A stretch of 64,000 bases of DNA from Enhygromyxa salina (lineage in GTDB: Bacteria; Myxococcota_A; Polyangia; Nannocystales; Nannocystaceae). A model generated the notes under the pieces. That model was not told the DNA's origin, ran no database searches, and saw only the letters and a program-made list of their open reading frames with translations. Positions within the stretch are counted from its first letter, which is position 1. Every line of letters begins with the position of its first letter. A program made the translations under genes and the position numbers. The DNA lies in NCBI RefSeq assembly GCF_002994615.1, contig NZ_PVNK01000149.1, positions 31,895 through 95,894 on the forward strand, in the 5' to 3' direction. Positions 27,607-36,400 of the stretch are shown here, piece by piece.

Positions 27607-28749
27607 ATGGACTGGGTCCTCGCGTTCGCGATTGGGATGGGCACCGCCCTGGTCGAGTTGCTCTCGCGCTATCGCGACGAGCCGATCAAGGTCATCGCGA
27701 CCAGCCAGTTCGCCTGGGTCTACCTCCTGCTCAACGGGCTGATGGCCCTCGGCGCCCACGCGATCTTGCTCGACAGCGAGCTGACCAGCACCGAGACGAC
27801 CACGAGTCGCCTCGGCCTCTCGGTCGGGTCGGGCCTGTCCGCGGCTCTGGTCTTGCGCGCGCGGGTGTTCACCGCCCGGCTCGGCGACGAGCAGGTCTCG
27901 ATCGGCCCCGGCTACGTCGTCGATCAGCTCCTCGGGATCATCGACGCCCAGATCGATCGTCGCCGCGCGCTCCAGCGGGTCTCGATCGTCGTCGAGGTCA
28001 TGGACGGCAAGGACTTCGACGGCTCGCGCATCCACGCGAGCACGATGATCACCGGGAGCCGCCAGAACCTCTCGCTTCAGGATCAGAAGGATCTCGCCAA
28101 TCAGATCCGCGAGGTCGTCGATCGCAAGATCCCCGATCACGAGAAGTCCTACGCCCTCGGCTTCATCCTGCTCGACTTCATGGGCGAGGCCTTCCTCAAG
28201 GCGGTCGCCGAGAAGCTCCCGAGCGTCGAGCAGGCGCCAGCGAGCGTGCCGAGCTTCAACGCCGCGAGCATCACGGACACGGGCGCGGGCGTGGTCAAGA
28301 GCCGGACCTGGGGCGCGTCGCTGCCGGTCCAGCGGGCCAAGGTCGTGCGCGAGCTGTTGACCGGCGTCCCGCTCGCGGCCCTGCGCCTGCGAACCGTCGA
28401 GCTCCTCGACAGCGGCCAGCTCGGGGCCAACGAGGACGAGCGCCTGCTGCTGCGCCAGCAGATCGCCGAGATCCTCGGGCGCCGCGAGGCCAGCGAAGAG
28501 GACAAGGTCTTCGCCCTCGGCTTCGCCGTTCACTCGCTGTGGGACTCGGCCCGCTTCCGCCAGCACTTCGAGGATCTGCGCGACGGGATGCCGCCGCGCG
28601 CGGTCACCCTCGACGGCGACGAGAGCGGCGAAGAGCTGGTCGAGGTCAGCATCGACAGCGAGGACTCAGCCGACGACCGGCCGAAGACCGGTGAGCACCC
28701 GGCGATCAGCATCAACGCCGGCCCGCTGCCGATCGCCAAAGAGCGCTAG
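27607..28749 (+). CDS. Uncharacterised membrane protein
   Basis: A 380-residue protein. The N-terminal part has three hydrophobic segments (WVLAFAIGMGTALVELL, FAWVYLLLNGLMALGAHAIL, and a third near residue 75), and about 270 cytoplasmic residues with charged helices follow (LSLQDQKDLANQIREVVDRK, then LLTGVPLAALRLRTVELLDS). No family recognised. The ATG at 27607 is chosen over a TTG at 27568 because it begins the first membrane helix. It ends in TAG inside the left arm of the nested palindrome at 28745. Confidence 0.7.
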   Translation: MDWVLAFAIGMGTALVELLSRYRDEPIKVIATSQFAWVYLLLNGLMALGAHAILLDSELTSTETTTSRLGLSVGSGLSAALVLRARVFTARLGDEQVSIGPGYVVDQLLGIIDAQIDRRRALQRVSIVVEVMDGKDFDGSRIHASTMITGSRQNLSLQDQKDLANQIREVVDRKIPDHEKSYALGFILLDFMGEAFLKAVAEKLPSVEQAPASVPSFNAASITDTGAGVVKSRTWGASLPVQRAKVVRELLTGVPLAALRLRTVELLDSGQLGANEDERLLLRQQIAEILGRREASEEDKVFALGFAVHSLWDSARFRQHFEDLRDGMPPRAVTLDGDESGEELVEVSIDSEDSADDRPKTGEHPAISINAGPLPIAKER

Positions 28750-28912
28750 CAGCCCGGGGTGCAATGCATCGTGTCGCCTCGCGCCGGAATTTTTGCCGAG
28801 GGCGCGAAGCCAAAACGCCGCTGTACTGGGCGTACTGCAAGTTTTGGCGACAAAGCCCTCGGCGAAAAGGCCAAGCGAGGTGGCGCGAGGCATTGCACCC
28901 CGGGCTGCTAGC
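28745..28912. repeat. 168-bp nested palindromic element
   Basis: Perfect 23-bp inverted arms at 28745-28767 and 28890-28912 (outer bases GCTAGCAGCCCGG / CCGGGCTGCTAGC). Inside lie further complementary pairs: CGCCTCGCG with CGCGAGG-type sequence, CCGAGGGC with GCCCTCGG, and GCCAAAAC with GTTTTGGC. The whole element can therefore fold into one long interrupted hairpin with an apical ~20-nt loop. The right arm is itself part of a perfect 22-bp palindrome (28899-28920). It overlaps the stop codon of the membrane protein gene. Candidates are a MITE-like mobile palindrome, a structured RNA, or a complex terminator. Confidence 0.75.
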
Positions 28913-29080
28913 AGCCCGGGCCGAGGTGGCGCCCAGCGGTTCGACGCGGGGTCTCCCACCGCCGAGAGCACAGCGGGGCCCCCAGGGCGACGACAGAGCC
29001 TCATCAACGAGTTCGAGGTCCCCGCCACGAACCCCAGATGAACCCCAGATGAAAGCTCGGGCACGCGGTGCGGGTCCGTT
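28913..29080. other. Intergenic spacer with an 11-bp direct repeat
   Basis: Together with the palindrome this fills the 331-bp gap between convergent genes. It contains GAACCCCAGAT twice in tandem (29029-29039 and 29040-29050) and otherwise nothing recognisable. Confidence 0.5.
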
Positions 29081-30328
29081 TTAACGTCCTCGGGTCGACG
29101 CGCGGGTCTTGGCCCGCCAGATGTTCCAGCTGCCCCACATCATGGCCAGGGTCCCGAGCCCGATGCCGACGAGCAGCCAGCCCTCCAGCCACACGCTGGC
29201 GAGGTACACGACCGCGCCCGCGACCAGCGGCCCGCGCACGAGCTCGAGCCAGTCGGCCCAGCGCTTGCCCTCGATCAGGCCGAGGAACACGGTGCTGCTG
29301 AGCACGATCGCGCCGGCCCCGGCCGCGAGCTGGCCCCAGTCGTACCAGGCCTCGAACATGAGGTAGACCAGCATCAGCGCGCCGACGAGCAGGTAGTGGC
29401 CGCTGAGGTACCAGGCGAGCTCGCGCGGGATCGCGGGCCGGTACTTGGCGGATTTGAGGCGCTTGACCTCGTTGGGGTCACGCTCGACGCCCGCGGGCAG
29501 CCACGCCGGGTGGGCGAACCACACCCACAGCTTGTCGCGCGCGCGGGTGGCCTTGGCCGCGAGCCGGCCCATGTGGCGGAAGTAGTCGAGGTTGGTCCAC
29601 ACCGGGTTGTAACTGTGAACCGGGACCGTGGTCCCGTAGACGACGCGCTCGCCCTCGGCCTCGAAGGTTCCAAACAGGCGATCCCAGCCGATCAGGATGC
29701 CGCCGTAGTTCTTGTCGAGGTACTGATCCTGGACGCCGTGATGGACCCGGTGGTGCGAGGGCGTGTTGAACACCCACTCGATCGGGGCCGGCAGCTTGCG
29801 GACCAGCTCGGTGTGGATGAAGAACTGGTAGAGCAGATCGAGGGCGTAGGCGAGGAGGAAGACCTCGACCGGGATGCCGAGCAGCGCGAGCGGGACATAA
29901 AAGAAGAACCACGTGACCGGCTCGAGGATCGGCTGGCGGAGCGCGACCGCGAGGTTGTAGTCCTCGCTTTGGTGGTGGACCCCGTGGACGGCCCACAGCA
30001 CGTTGATCACGTGGCTGTAGCGGTGCCACCAGTAGTAGGCGAAGTCGACCGCGATCAGCCCGACCAAGAACACGGCCCAGCTGCTCTCGCCCCAGTCGAT
30101 CAGCGCGTAGCGCTCGAGGACCCAGGCGTAGGCCAGGAGCGGGACGAACTTGAAGAACACCTCGAGGGCCTGAAACACGGTCCCGCTGGCGACGTCGGCC
30201 AGCGCCGTGCCGAAGTAGTAGTAGCCCTGTTTGCCCTGGCGTTTGGCGATCGCGGCCTCGAGGAGGATCGCGGTCAAGAACAGCGGGACCGCGAACGCAA
30301 TGGGGTTGATGGCGTGTTCTTCGGTCAT
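29081..30328 (-). CDS. Sterol desaturase / fatty acid hydroxylase superfamily membrane enzyme
   Basis: A 415-residue polytopic membrane di-iron oxygenase homologue. The histidine clusters HRYSH (102-106), HGVHH (115-119), His172 and HHRVHH (192-197) match the eight-His motif of the SUR2/ERG3/alkylglycerol-monooxygenase superfamily. About seven hydrophobic segments surround them, and a further C-terminal membrane domain follows. A strong AAGGAGG RBS precedes the ATG at 30328. Nannocystineae are known to make sterols, so sterol or lipid hydroxylation is plausible, but the substrate cannot be read from sequence. No sterol-pathway neighbours are present. Confidence 0.9.
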   Translation of the reverse strand: MTEEHAINPIAFAVPLFLTAILLEAAIAKRQGKQGYYYFGTALADVASGTVFQALEVFFKFVPLLAYAWVLERYALIDWGESSWAVFLVGLIAVDFAYYWWHRYSHVINVLWAVHGVHHQSEDYNLAVALRQPILEPVTWFFFYVPLALLGIPVEVFLLAYALDLLYQFFIHTELVRKLPAPIEWVFNTPSHHRVHHGVQDQYLDKNYGGILIGWDRLFGTFEAEGERVVYGTTVPVHSYNPVWTNLDYFRHMGRLAAKATRARDKLWVWFAHPAWLPAGVERDPNEVKRLKSAKYRPAIPRELAWYLSGHYLLVGALMLVYLMFEAWYDWGQLAAGAGAIVLSSTVFLGLIEGKRWADWLELVRGPLVAGAVVYLASVWLEGWLLVGIGLGTLAMMWGSWNIWRAKTRASTRGR

Positions 30329-30410
30329 GCCCTCCTTCCTTCATACGCCATCGACGGCGGGTGTGCAGGGAATTGCACGGTTTTTGTGTCATGATGCCCC
30401 TGACCGGACC

Positions 30411-31301
30411 ATGATCCTCGCTCACGAGCTGTTGACTTCGGACCGCGCGGCTGCGCGCTGGATGGTGTTCTTGCACGGGATCCTCGGTCGCCGTGCCAAC
30501 TGGCGTAGCTTCGCGCGCAAGTGGCTGCGGCAGCGTGACACCGACGAGCGCTGGGGAGCCGTGCTCGTCGATCTGCGTGATCACGGCGAGTCGCTGGGGC
30601 TGGAAGGGGAGCGCACCGTCGCGGCGGCGGGTGCCGATCTGATCCCGCTCGCGGAGGCGGTCGTCGCCGAGCACGGCGGCCGGGTCGCGGGTCTGCTCGG
30701 GCACAGCTTCGGCGGCAAGGTCGCGATCTCGGCGGCTGCGCAGCTGCGCGGGGTCGGGCGCGAGGTCGACGAGCTGTGGGTCATCGACGCGCCGCCGGGG
30801 CCGCTCGAGCAGGGCCGCGAGCGCGTGACCGATGAAGTGTTCGCGGTCCTCGCCGAGCTGCCGCCGCGCTTCGACAGCCGCGACCACTTCATCGACGCGG
30901 TCGTCGCGGCCGGCATCTCGCGGCGCGTCGCCCTGTGGCTCGCGACCAACGTCGTGGAGGCCGGAGCCAAGGGCAGCGACAAGGGCGGCTGGCGCTTCGG
31001 CCTGGAGCTCGACCGCGTGACGGCGCTGCTGCGCGACTTTGGGGCCGTCGATCTGTGGCCCGCGCTCGAGGCCGAGTCCGACGCGGGCGTGGGCGTCGGC
31101 CTGGTCCTCGGCGCCCGCTCGGACGCCGTGCCTGCCTCGCAGCGCGCCCGCGCCGAGCTCCTCGCGGCGGCCGGGCGTATCGAGCTGGCGATCGTCCCCG
31201 ACGCCGGCCACTGGGTTCACGTCGAGAACCAGGCGGGGCTGTTGGAGATCCTCGCTCGCCCGCCTCGGGCGAGCGCAGGCCGCACGCCGTCCGCCCGCTG
31301 A
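30411..31301 (+). CDS. Alpha/beta-fold hydrolase (YbfF-like esterase)
   Basis: A 296-residue cytoplasmic hydrolase. MVFLHGILGRRANW is the oxyanion strand, GHSFGG contains nucleophile Ser99, ELWVIDAPPG is the strand-6 region and DAGHWVHVE gives the catalytic His267. This is close to the YbfF-type acyl-CoA/short-ester hydrolase pattern. The ATG at 30411 is chosen by the start of the hydrolase fold, with open sequence upstream to 30231 antisense to the desaturase. It is divergent from the desaturase and convergent with the DUF481 gene. Confidence 0.88.
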   Translation: MILAHELLTSDRAAARWMVFLHGILGRRANWRSFARKWLRQRDTDERWGAVLVDLRDHGESLGLEGERTVAAAGADLIPLAEAVVAEHGGRVAGLLGHSFGGKVAISAAAQLRGVGREVDELWVIDAPPGPLEQGRERVTDEVFAVLAELPPRFDSRDHFIDAVVAAGISRRVALWLATNVVEAGAKGSDKGGWRFGLELDRVTALLRDFGAVDLWPALEAESDAGVGVGLVLGARSDAVPASQRARAELLAAAGRIELAIVPDAGHWVHVENQAGLLEILARPPRASAGRTPSAR

Positions 31302-31391
31302 CCGCCGAGCAGCTGGTCGCGGCAGTGAACGCGACGAGGAACACGCCGAGGAAGCCGCCGAGCGGCTCGACGCCGAGCCCGAAGACGCGCG

Positions 31392-31422
31392 CGGGCGCGC
31401 CAGCACTGTGCTGGCGCGCCCG
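31392..31422. terminator. Long GC-rich hairpin between convergent genes
   Basis: A 15-bp inverted repeat (CGGGCGCGCCAGCAC / GTGCTGGCGCGCCCG) around a single T at 31407. It has no T-tract. It lies between the alpha/beta hydrolase and DUF481 genes, where a bidirectional terminator is expected. Confidence 0.5.
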
Positions 31423-31451
31423 GGCGAGCGAGTGAGCTCTCGAGCGAGCTC

Positions 31452-32426
31452 CTAAAAGAAGCGGTAGGCGAGCTGGAACGAGGTGATCGTGTCGAGCTTG
31501 ACGACGTTGGGCAGCGGCTGGTTCTCGTAACGCAAGGTGAAGGTCACGGCGAAGGACAGGCGCTCGACCAGCTGGGTGTTGAGGCTTGCGAGGTAGTTGA
31601 GGCGCAGGCGCTGGGGGTCGATCACGCTCTGGAGGTACTCGAGCCCGGTGTCAAAGCCGACGCGCTCGGACAGCTTGTTCGAGTACCCGGCAAACAGGCG
31701 CACGGCGTGGTTGAGCTGGAACTTGTCGAGGCGCTCTTGTTCGCCGTTCATGTCGAGGACCGGGTCGCCGTTCTCGTCGACTACGGGCAGCGCTGCGTCG
31801 GTGCGCAGATCGTACTGAAAGTCGTAGCCAGCCTCGAACCACAGCCTGTGGTCGGTCTTGTTGAGCGCGTAGAAGGCGAAGCCGGGGTCGACGTTCATGC
31901 GAAAGTCCAGACCCTGGAAGGTGTCGTGACGCCCGGTCGCCTGGACGAAGGCGGTCCAGCGCTTGGCGAAGAACACGTCGTAGCGGACGAGGCCCTGGAC
32001 GTTGCCCGTGTCGGTGTCGTACTTGGGCGGCGGGGTGTCGGAGCCGCTCGCGCCGTAGTTGCCGGCGAGCGAGGCCCCGAATTGGTGGATGGTCCGGCGC
32101 AGGCGGAAGTTCGACAGCCCGGTGAAGGCCAGCGAGGTCGAGTTGCCGGTGTTGAAGATGCCGCCGAGCGCGATGTCGAACTCGGTCGCGTCGTTGGCGT
32201 GGGGGTCGACCTCGCCCTCGGCGGAGGCGTCCTCGGTCGCGATGTCGGTCGCGGTCGAGAACTTGTCGCCGGAGGCGAGCTCGGTCGAGCCCGAGCTCGC
32301 GTTGTCTTGAGAGGCGGTGCCCTCCGGGACCGCGGGGTCCTCGGGCGGGGCCGCTGCGGCGAGGCTGGGGACTGCGAGCGCGGCAGCGAACGCGAGGCTG
32401 GCGAGCGTGGGTGTGTAGCTTGGCAT
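31452..32426 (-). CDS. DUF481-family outer membrane beta-barrel protein
   Basis: A 324-residue protein with a cleavable signal peptide (PTLASLAFAAALAVPSLAAA), a Ser/Asp/Glu-rich linker to about residue 80, then alternating beta-strand sequence typical of the DUF481/YdiY family (DIALGGIFNTGNSTSLAFTG, then RYDVFFAKRWTAFVQATGRH) ending in the outer-membrane C-terminal aromatic signature LAYRFF. It starts 20 bp downstream of the MscS gene, so the two form an operon. The family has been linked to salt or osmotic stress, which fits with MscS; the function is not established. Confidence 0.82.
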   Translation of the reverse strand: MPSYTPTLASLAFAAALAVPSLAAAAPPEDPAVPEGTASQDNASSGSTELASGDKFSTATDIATEDASAEGEVDPHANDATEFDIALGGIFNTGNSTSLAFTGLSNFRLRRTIHQFGASLAGNYGASGSDTPPPKYDTDTGNVQGLVRYDVFFAKRWTAFVQATGRHDTFQGLDFRMNVDPGFAFYALNKTDHRLWFEAGYDFQYDLRTDAALPVVDENGDPVLDMNGEQERLDKFQLNHAVRLFAGYSNKLSERVGFDTGLEYLQSVIDPQRLRLNYLASLNTQLVERLSFAVTFTLRYENQPLPNVVKLDTITSFQLAYRFF

Positions 32427-32446
32427 GGGCGAGTGGCCTTGGTTGA

Positions 32447-33253
32447 TCAGGCGGCTTGGTGGACGACGATCTGGTTGAAGGGGATCTCGATGTCAGCGGC
32501 GGCGAGCTCCTCGTAGACGGCCGTGCGGACCTGGTGAAGCATGTCGGCGTACCTGGCGGGGTCGCAGTGGGCGAGGACGACGAAGTCGAGGGAGCTCGCG
32601 CCAAGCCCGACGAAGGCGATGACCGGCGCGGGGTCCTCGAGCGCGAGATCGCAGCGCGCGGTCGCCTTTTTCAGGACCGCGATGACCTCGGGGATGTCGC
32701 TGCCGTAGGCGACGCCGACCTCGATGTGGGCCCGGCGGCTGCCGCTGACCGTGTAGTTGATCATCACGCCGCCGGTCGCGGCCCCGTTGGGGATGATGAC
32801 CGTCTCGTTGTCGAGGGTCAGGAGCGTGGTCGTGAACAGGCCGACGACCTTGACGTGGCCCTCTTTGCCCGCGGCTTCGATGTAGTGGCCGACCGTGAAC
32901 GGCCGAAACAGCAAGATCATCACGCCGCTCGCAAAGTGGGCGAGGTTGCCCTGGAGCGCGAGGCCGATCGCGATACCGGCCGAGCCGAGCAGCGCGACCA
33001 AGCTCGTGGTCTGGAGGCCCACGCGCTCGAGCGCCGCGATCACGGCGGCGGCGAGCACCAGCCACCGAGTCAGCGAGGCCAGAAATCCGACCAACGATTT
33101 GTCGAGCTGACGCTTGTTTAGCGCGCGCGCGACGAGATCGCGGGCCCAACGGGCGACGATGACGCCGACGATGAAGATGACGATCGCGGTCACGGAGCCG
33201 ACGATCAGGGGCATGTAAGGCTGGAGGGCTTCGGGGACAGGTAGGTTTTCCAT
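32447..33253 (-). CDS. MscS-family mechanosensitive ion channel
   Basis: A 268-residue small-conductance channel. It has three membrane helices, with the pore-lining TM3 in LVALLGSAGIAIGLALQGNL followed by AHFASGVMILLFRPF, then the beta domain (VKVVGLFTTTLLTLDNETVI, then IPNGAATGGVMINYT) and the alpha/beta C-terminal domain. Length and order match E. coli MscS (286 aa). A promoter TTGCAC-17-TAGAGT lies upstream. It is first in an operon with the DUF481 outer-membrane protein. It protects against hypo-osmotic shock by known family function. Confidence 0.93.
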   Translation of the reverse strand: MENLPVPEALQPYMPLIVGSVTAIVIFIVGVIVARWARDLVARALNKRQLDKSLVGFLASLTRWLVLAAAVIAALERVGLQTTSLVALLGSAGIAIGLALQGNLAHFASGVMILLFRPFTVGHYIEAAGKEGHVKVVGLFTTTLLTLDNETVIIPNGAATGGVMINYTVSGSRRAHIEVGVAYGSDIPEVIAVLKKATARCDLALEDPAPVIAFVGLGASSLDFVVLAHCDPARYADMLHQVRTAVYEELAAADIEIPFNQIVVHQAA

Positions 33254-33331
33254 CGGGAGCTCGGCTGGATCTGGAGTGGGACGAGAGCCGACCGGCGAGG
33301 TACGGCCAGGCTCGGATCGCGTGCGGGCGGG

Positions 33332-33360
33332 ACTCTAGGGGCTCGGTCGCGCCCGTGCAA
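33332..33360 (-). promoter_or_regulatory. Sigma-70-like promoter of the mscS-DUF481 operon
   Basis: On the minus strand: TTGCAC (33360-33355), 17-bp spacer, TAGAGT (33337-33332). The leader to the ATG at 33253 would be about 70 nt. Confidence 0.6.
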
Positions 33361-33431
33361 TCCGCACAACGACGTAGCCACCTGTGGCCGGCGAAACGAG
33401 CCTAGTCAGCGACCGAGGGCCCGGCGGTCGG

Positions 33432-36400
33432 TCAGCGACCGACAGGATCAATCGCGAGGATCTCGAATTTACCCAGGGAGATCATCGCCAGGACGTCGAC
33501 GACCTCGAGCTCGAGGTGGCCTGAGCCGACGCTCGCGGTCCCAGCCGTGGGATCCACCTCGCGCCAGCGGGTACCGTCGTGCCACGCGACCCAGGCGTGG
33601 GCGACCATCTCTTCGCCGCTGGCGGCCATGCCCTCTTGGAGGCGCGCGGGAATGCCGGCGGCGCGCAGGAGCGTCACGGTCAGCAGCGCGTACTCCGTGC
33701 AGTCGCCCTCGCCGCGCTCGAGGATCGTCACGGCGTCGAGGCTCGTCGGCGTGATCTCGTAGTGGACCTGGTTGTGGACCCAGGTCACGATGGCCGCAAC
33801 TGTTGCCGCGTCGTCGCCCGAGACACGCAGGGCGTTGGCGACGTCACGAATTTTCTGATCCTTGGCCCGAATCATGTTGTCGGAGGCGAGCATGCGATCG
33901 CGCTCGTCCGCGGTCAGGACCTGGGTTGTGGCGCTCGCTACCGCGCGTGAGGGCAGCACGGTCATGCGTAGCTCGTCGGGTCCGACGAGCTCGACGCTGA
34001 TCCGGGCGTTGTCGTCGGGCACCGCCGTGCGGGCGAATTGCTCGGCCTCGTCGACCCGGATCCGGTAGCTGAGGCCGCTGTCGGTCTCGGCCTGGCCGAG
34101 GCGCCGCGGGAGCTTGCTGGCGTTGCCGACCTCGGGGCTCGCGAGCCAGCGGTCGATGAGCGCGAGCTCCTCGTCCGACTCGGCCAGGTTGAGCGCCACG
34201 CTCGCGCTCAAGACCCCTTCGTCGCTGTTGGGATCGGCTGGGGTCCACTCGCCGCGGAGCTCGACGCGATCGACGAGCCCGACCATGGTCGCGATCAGGC
34301 GCAGGTAGTCACCGCGCCGATCGCCCGTGTAGCGCTCGGCCATCTCACGCACGACGGCGGCGGCGCGCTGTCCGTCGAGGCTGGACGCGGCGAAGGCCGC
34401 GGGATCGTCGAACCCGGCGCGCTTGATCGGGCTGTCCTGAGCGTCTTCGGCCAGGGCTTGGGTCGAGGCCACGATCAGCGCGCCGTCGCTCACAACCCAA
34501 AACAGCCCGGCGTGCTCGCGCAGCTCGCCCGCGGCGGGCGTGCTGACCTTCATGGCCTTCATGGCCTTGCGCAGGTTCGCGTCGAGGGGCATGACCAGGA
34601 CCCAGTCTTGCCACAGGGCGCTGCCGACCTCGGGGTACCAGCCGAGCAGGACGGCGCGCGCGGCCTCGGCCAGCTCGACCGGCGGGAGCTTGTCGTCGGC
34701 CGAGAGGCCGCAGGTCTGTTTATCGTCTCCGGACTCGGGGTTGCGCCCCGACACCTTCGCTTCGCTCGGGCCCTCAGGTCCTCGGAGGCCTTGGTCGGGG
34801 GCGGGCGCGGGTGGCGGGGCGCCGTTGCCGTGGCCGGCGCAGCGCTCGAGCTCCGCGTCCTCGAAGTACTCGCGCAAGGTGTCGGGCTCGAGCGCGACCG
34901 CGACCGCGGCGACGTGCTGATCGGGCAGCAGCCGGCGGAGCCCGCCAAACTCGCCGATTTTTGTGCGCTCGCCGCTCGCGCGGGCCGAGAACTCGATGCC
35001 CTCGTTGTCGAGCACGACCTCGAGGGCCAGCTGCGGGAGCCCGAACTCCTCGGTGAAGTCCACGGCCTGCAGCGCGACGCCGTCGCGCCAGCCCGTCACG
35101 GCCGCGGCGAAGCGGGGGTCGGCGGCGAGGGCCTTCGCGCCGCTCGGGGGCTCGCGCAGCAGCTGCTCGGCGAGATCCGAGCCCGAGAACACCAGGAGGC
35201 GGTCACCGATGAACATGTAGTGCTCGGAGTCGACGATCACCCGGTTCTCGTGGAGCTCGATGGTCGCGTAGTACTCGAGCTCGTGGCCGGCGATGGTCCG
35301 GACCAGGCGCAGGCGCTCGGCGGTGATCTGCGGCGAGCCGTCGGGCTCGAGCTCGTCCTCGGGGGCCTCGATCAGCGAGTGGAGCGCGACCGGGAGCGAG
35401 CCGAGGGTCAGGGGCAGGCCCGCGAACTCGGTCGCGAGGCTCAGGGGCACGGCGACCCCGGCGTCGTCGCCGAGCTCGCGGGCGGCGAGGGTGCTGAGCA
35501 CGGCGTTGCGATCGCGGACCGTGGCCGAGCACGCGAAGCTCTCGCTGCCCTTGGGTGAGACACACTCGATCGGCTCGCTGAGGTCGAGCCCGCCGGCCTC
35601 GCTCAGGAGCGAGAACGAGCCCTGCAGCAGCATGTCGTAGATCAGCGTGCGGACCAGGTAGGCGTCGGCGGCGTTGGCCGGGGCCAGGCGGCGCAGGAGG
35701 CCCTCGAGGCTGGTCGCAAACAGGCCCGCGTTGCCGACCCGCACGTAGGTCCACTCGTGGCCCGGGGTCAGCTCGGCGAGGGGCGTCGCGCCGAGCTGCT
35801 CGACGCTGCGCGGGGCCGGCCGCGGCCGGTGCTCGCGGACCCAGATCGTGGCCCGCTCGGCGTTGGTCGCGGGCTCGCGCCGGGTCAGCAGCTTGCGGCC
35901 GGCGGCGTGGTCTTCGGCCATGGACTCGAGGCCCTCGCGCGTGCGCTTGGCTCGCTTGGGCCGGTCGTCGTCGGGGTCGAGCTTCACGGCCTCGACGAGC
36001 TTGGCGAGGCGCTTGCGATCCTTGGCGTCGAGCTCGCGCGCGAGCGCCCAGGCCAGGTCGATCGCGAGCCCGCGGGCGTTGTCGTCTTCGATGCCGGCCT
36101 CGATCAGCTTGTCGGTCCGCTCGCGGATCGCCGCGAGGTTGGCGGCGCCGGGGATGTCCATCAGGCTGCGGACCGCGAGCACGGCGTCCTTGCTCGCGCC
36201 GTCGATCACGACCTCGCGGAGGCGCTCGACCTCGGTCCGGGGCATGCCTGGGCTCGCCTGGCCGTCGAAGTAGTCCATGGTCGCGCTCGCGGCCAGGGCC
36301 AGGGCGCGGAGCCGGGGGTCGCGGAGCCCGAGCAGCTCGCGGGTCAAGGCCCGGCTGTGCTCGTCGGGCAGCGCCGCGATGACCTGCAGCAGCCCGAAGG

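Noticed and set aside
30366..30381. Possible sigma-54 promoter (TGTGCAGGGAATTGCA) before the alpha/beta hydrolase
   Set aside because: The TTGCA half fits but the -24 GG is absent (TGTGCA instead of TGGCAC); not enough to call.
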